Assembly (NCBI GenBank): GCA_015179045.1 | Contig: WHUZ01000008.1 | Coordinates: 124,001 to 188,000, forward strand | Length of the DNA: 64,000 bases | Direction of reading: 5' to 3' | Origin: Kalaharituber pfeilii | Taxonomy: Eukaryota > Ascomycota > Pezizomycetes > Pezizales > Pezizaceae | The notes under the pieces: model-generated | What the model saw: only the letters and a program-made list of their open reading frames with translations | Databases searched by the model: none | Told to the model about the DNA's origin: nothing | Position numbers and translations under genes: made by a program | Part shown: positions 63,856 to 64,000 of the stretch, one piece after another | Numbering within the stretch: position 1 is the first letter of the stretch | Layout of the letters: each line of letters begins with the position of its first letter

Positions 63856-63954
63856 GATGGTTGGTTGTTGCCAAGGTCTTTGGTTGTTGCCAAGGTCTTT
63901 TTTGACAGGGGTTAGGTGGCCGCCAAGAGGGATGTAACTCAGTACTATAATAGA

Positions 63955-64000
63955 CTAGCATGTAGCCACCTCGCGACCGCGAGGGGTGGTGTGGGTTCTG
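63955..64000 (-). mobile_element. 3' end of the neighbouring Helitron (runs off the window)
   Basis: CTAG at 63,955-63,958 preceded on the minus strand by a hairpin CCTCGC-GACC-GCGAGG (63,969-63,984) with the same GACC loop as the main element. It abuts the TCTATTATAG 5' end without spacer. Confidence 0.75.

Larger units (their letters stand above)
60262..63954 (-). mobile_element. Helitron, degraded, in a head-to-tail array
   Basis: 5' end TCTATTATAGTACTGAG at 63,954 and 3' end CTAG (60,262-60,265), preceded by a hairpin with 8-bp stem CGCCTCCC/GGGAGGCG and loop GACC (60,276-60,295), as expected for Helitrons. Coding: part of Rep (HUH nuclease) and a Pif1-type helicase. The N-terminal region of the usual Rep/helicase protein is missing: coding homology starts only about 100 bp inside the 5' end. 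One stop and one frameshift are also present. Confidence 0.88.

Overview
This window looks like a transposon-dense nuclear region of a filamentous fungus, most likely an ascomycete. The grounds are short introns (48-85 nt) with TACTAAT-type branch sites, Copia, Tad-like LINE, hAT and Helitron elements of fungal style, and no conserved housekeeping gene. Taxonomy is inference. No rRNA, convincing tRNA gene or CRISPR array was seen.

Positions 1 to about 37,800 are three diverged head-to-tail copies of a 10-12 kb segment (Unit I about 1-11,240; Unit II about 12,009-22,240; Unit III about 22,250-37,800). The shared order is a minus-strand conserved block (family 2), a plus-strand two- or three-exon gene (family 1A), a minus-strand short first exon (family 3), and a second gene subtype (family 1B: remnant in I, absent in II, intact in III). 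Family 1 has six near-complete copies (3.9, 9.1, 16.8, 26.4, 36.9 and 48.8 kb) and one remnant (7.8 kb). I do not recognise the protein. Its hallmarks are an exon-1 LPPGIE motif and a C-terminus rich in Pro, Tyr and Glu (PSLPEY, PPTPY). Units II and III share an old LINE relic that Unit I lacks, so they look like the younger pair.

Mobile elements are layered on this array. (1) Copia-1 (29,451-33,893, minus) has LTRs that appear identical and a perfect CATTC target duplication, but it lacks part of its reverse transcriptase. (2) Copia-2 (40,749-46,611, plus) uses a half-tRNA-iMet primer site and has gag and pol in one frame separated by one UGA-CUA stop. (3) A Tad-like LINE (LINE-B, 49,518-57,764, minus) lies in the last intron of family-1 copy 6. 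It is split by a 3.2 kb hAT-like element with an 8-bp target duplication (50,941-54,152). (4) Two 5'-truncated LINE-A copies lie at 57,995-58,991 and 59,558-59,977. (5) A degraded Helitron (60,262-63,954, minus) abuts neighbouring Helitron ends head to tail. (6) A 764-bp element with about 105-bp inverted ends (11,245-12,008) sits at a TA whose related site is visible in Unit I.

A striking theme is more than a dozen tiny retrotransposed LINE 3' ends (30-75 bp plus a few longer ones), in either orientation, most flanked by 9-15 bp target duplications. They fall into two tail families, A and B, shared with the two LINE lineages. Every long open frame in the transposons carries at least one lesion (stop, frameshift, deletion or insertion), so most copies here could move only with help supplied in trans. 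The family-1 genes are the only plausible host coding genes. Whether they are expressed cannot be judged from sequence alone.
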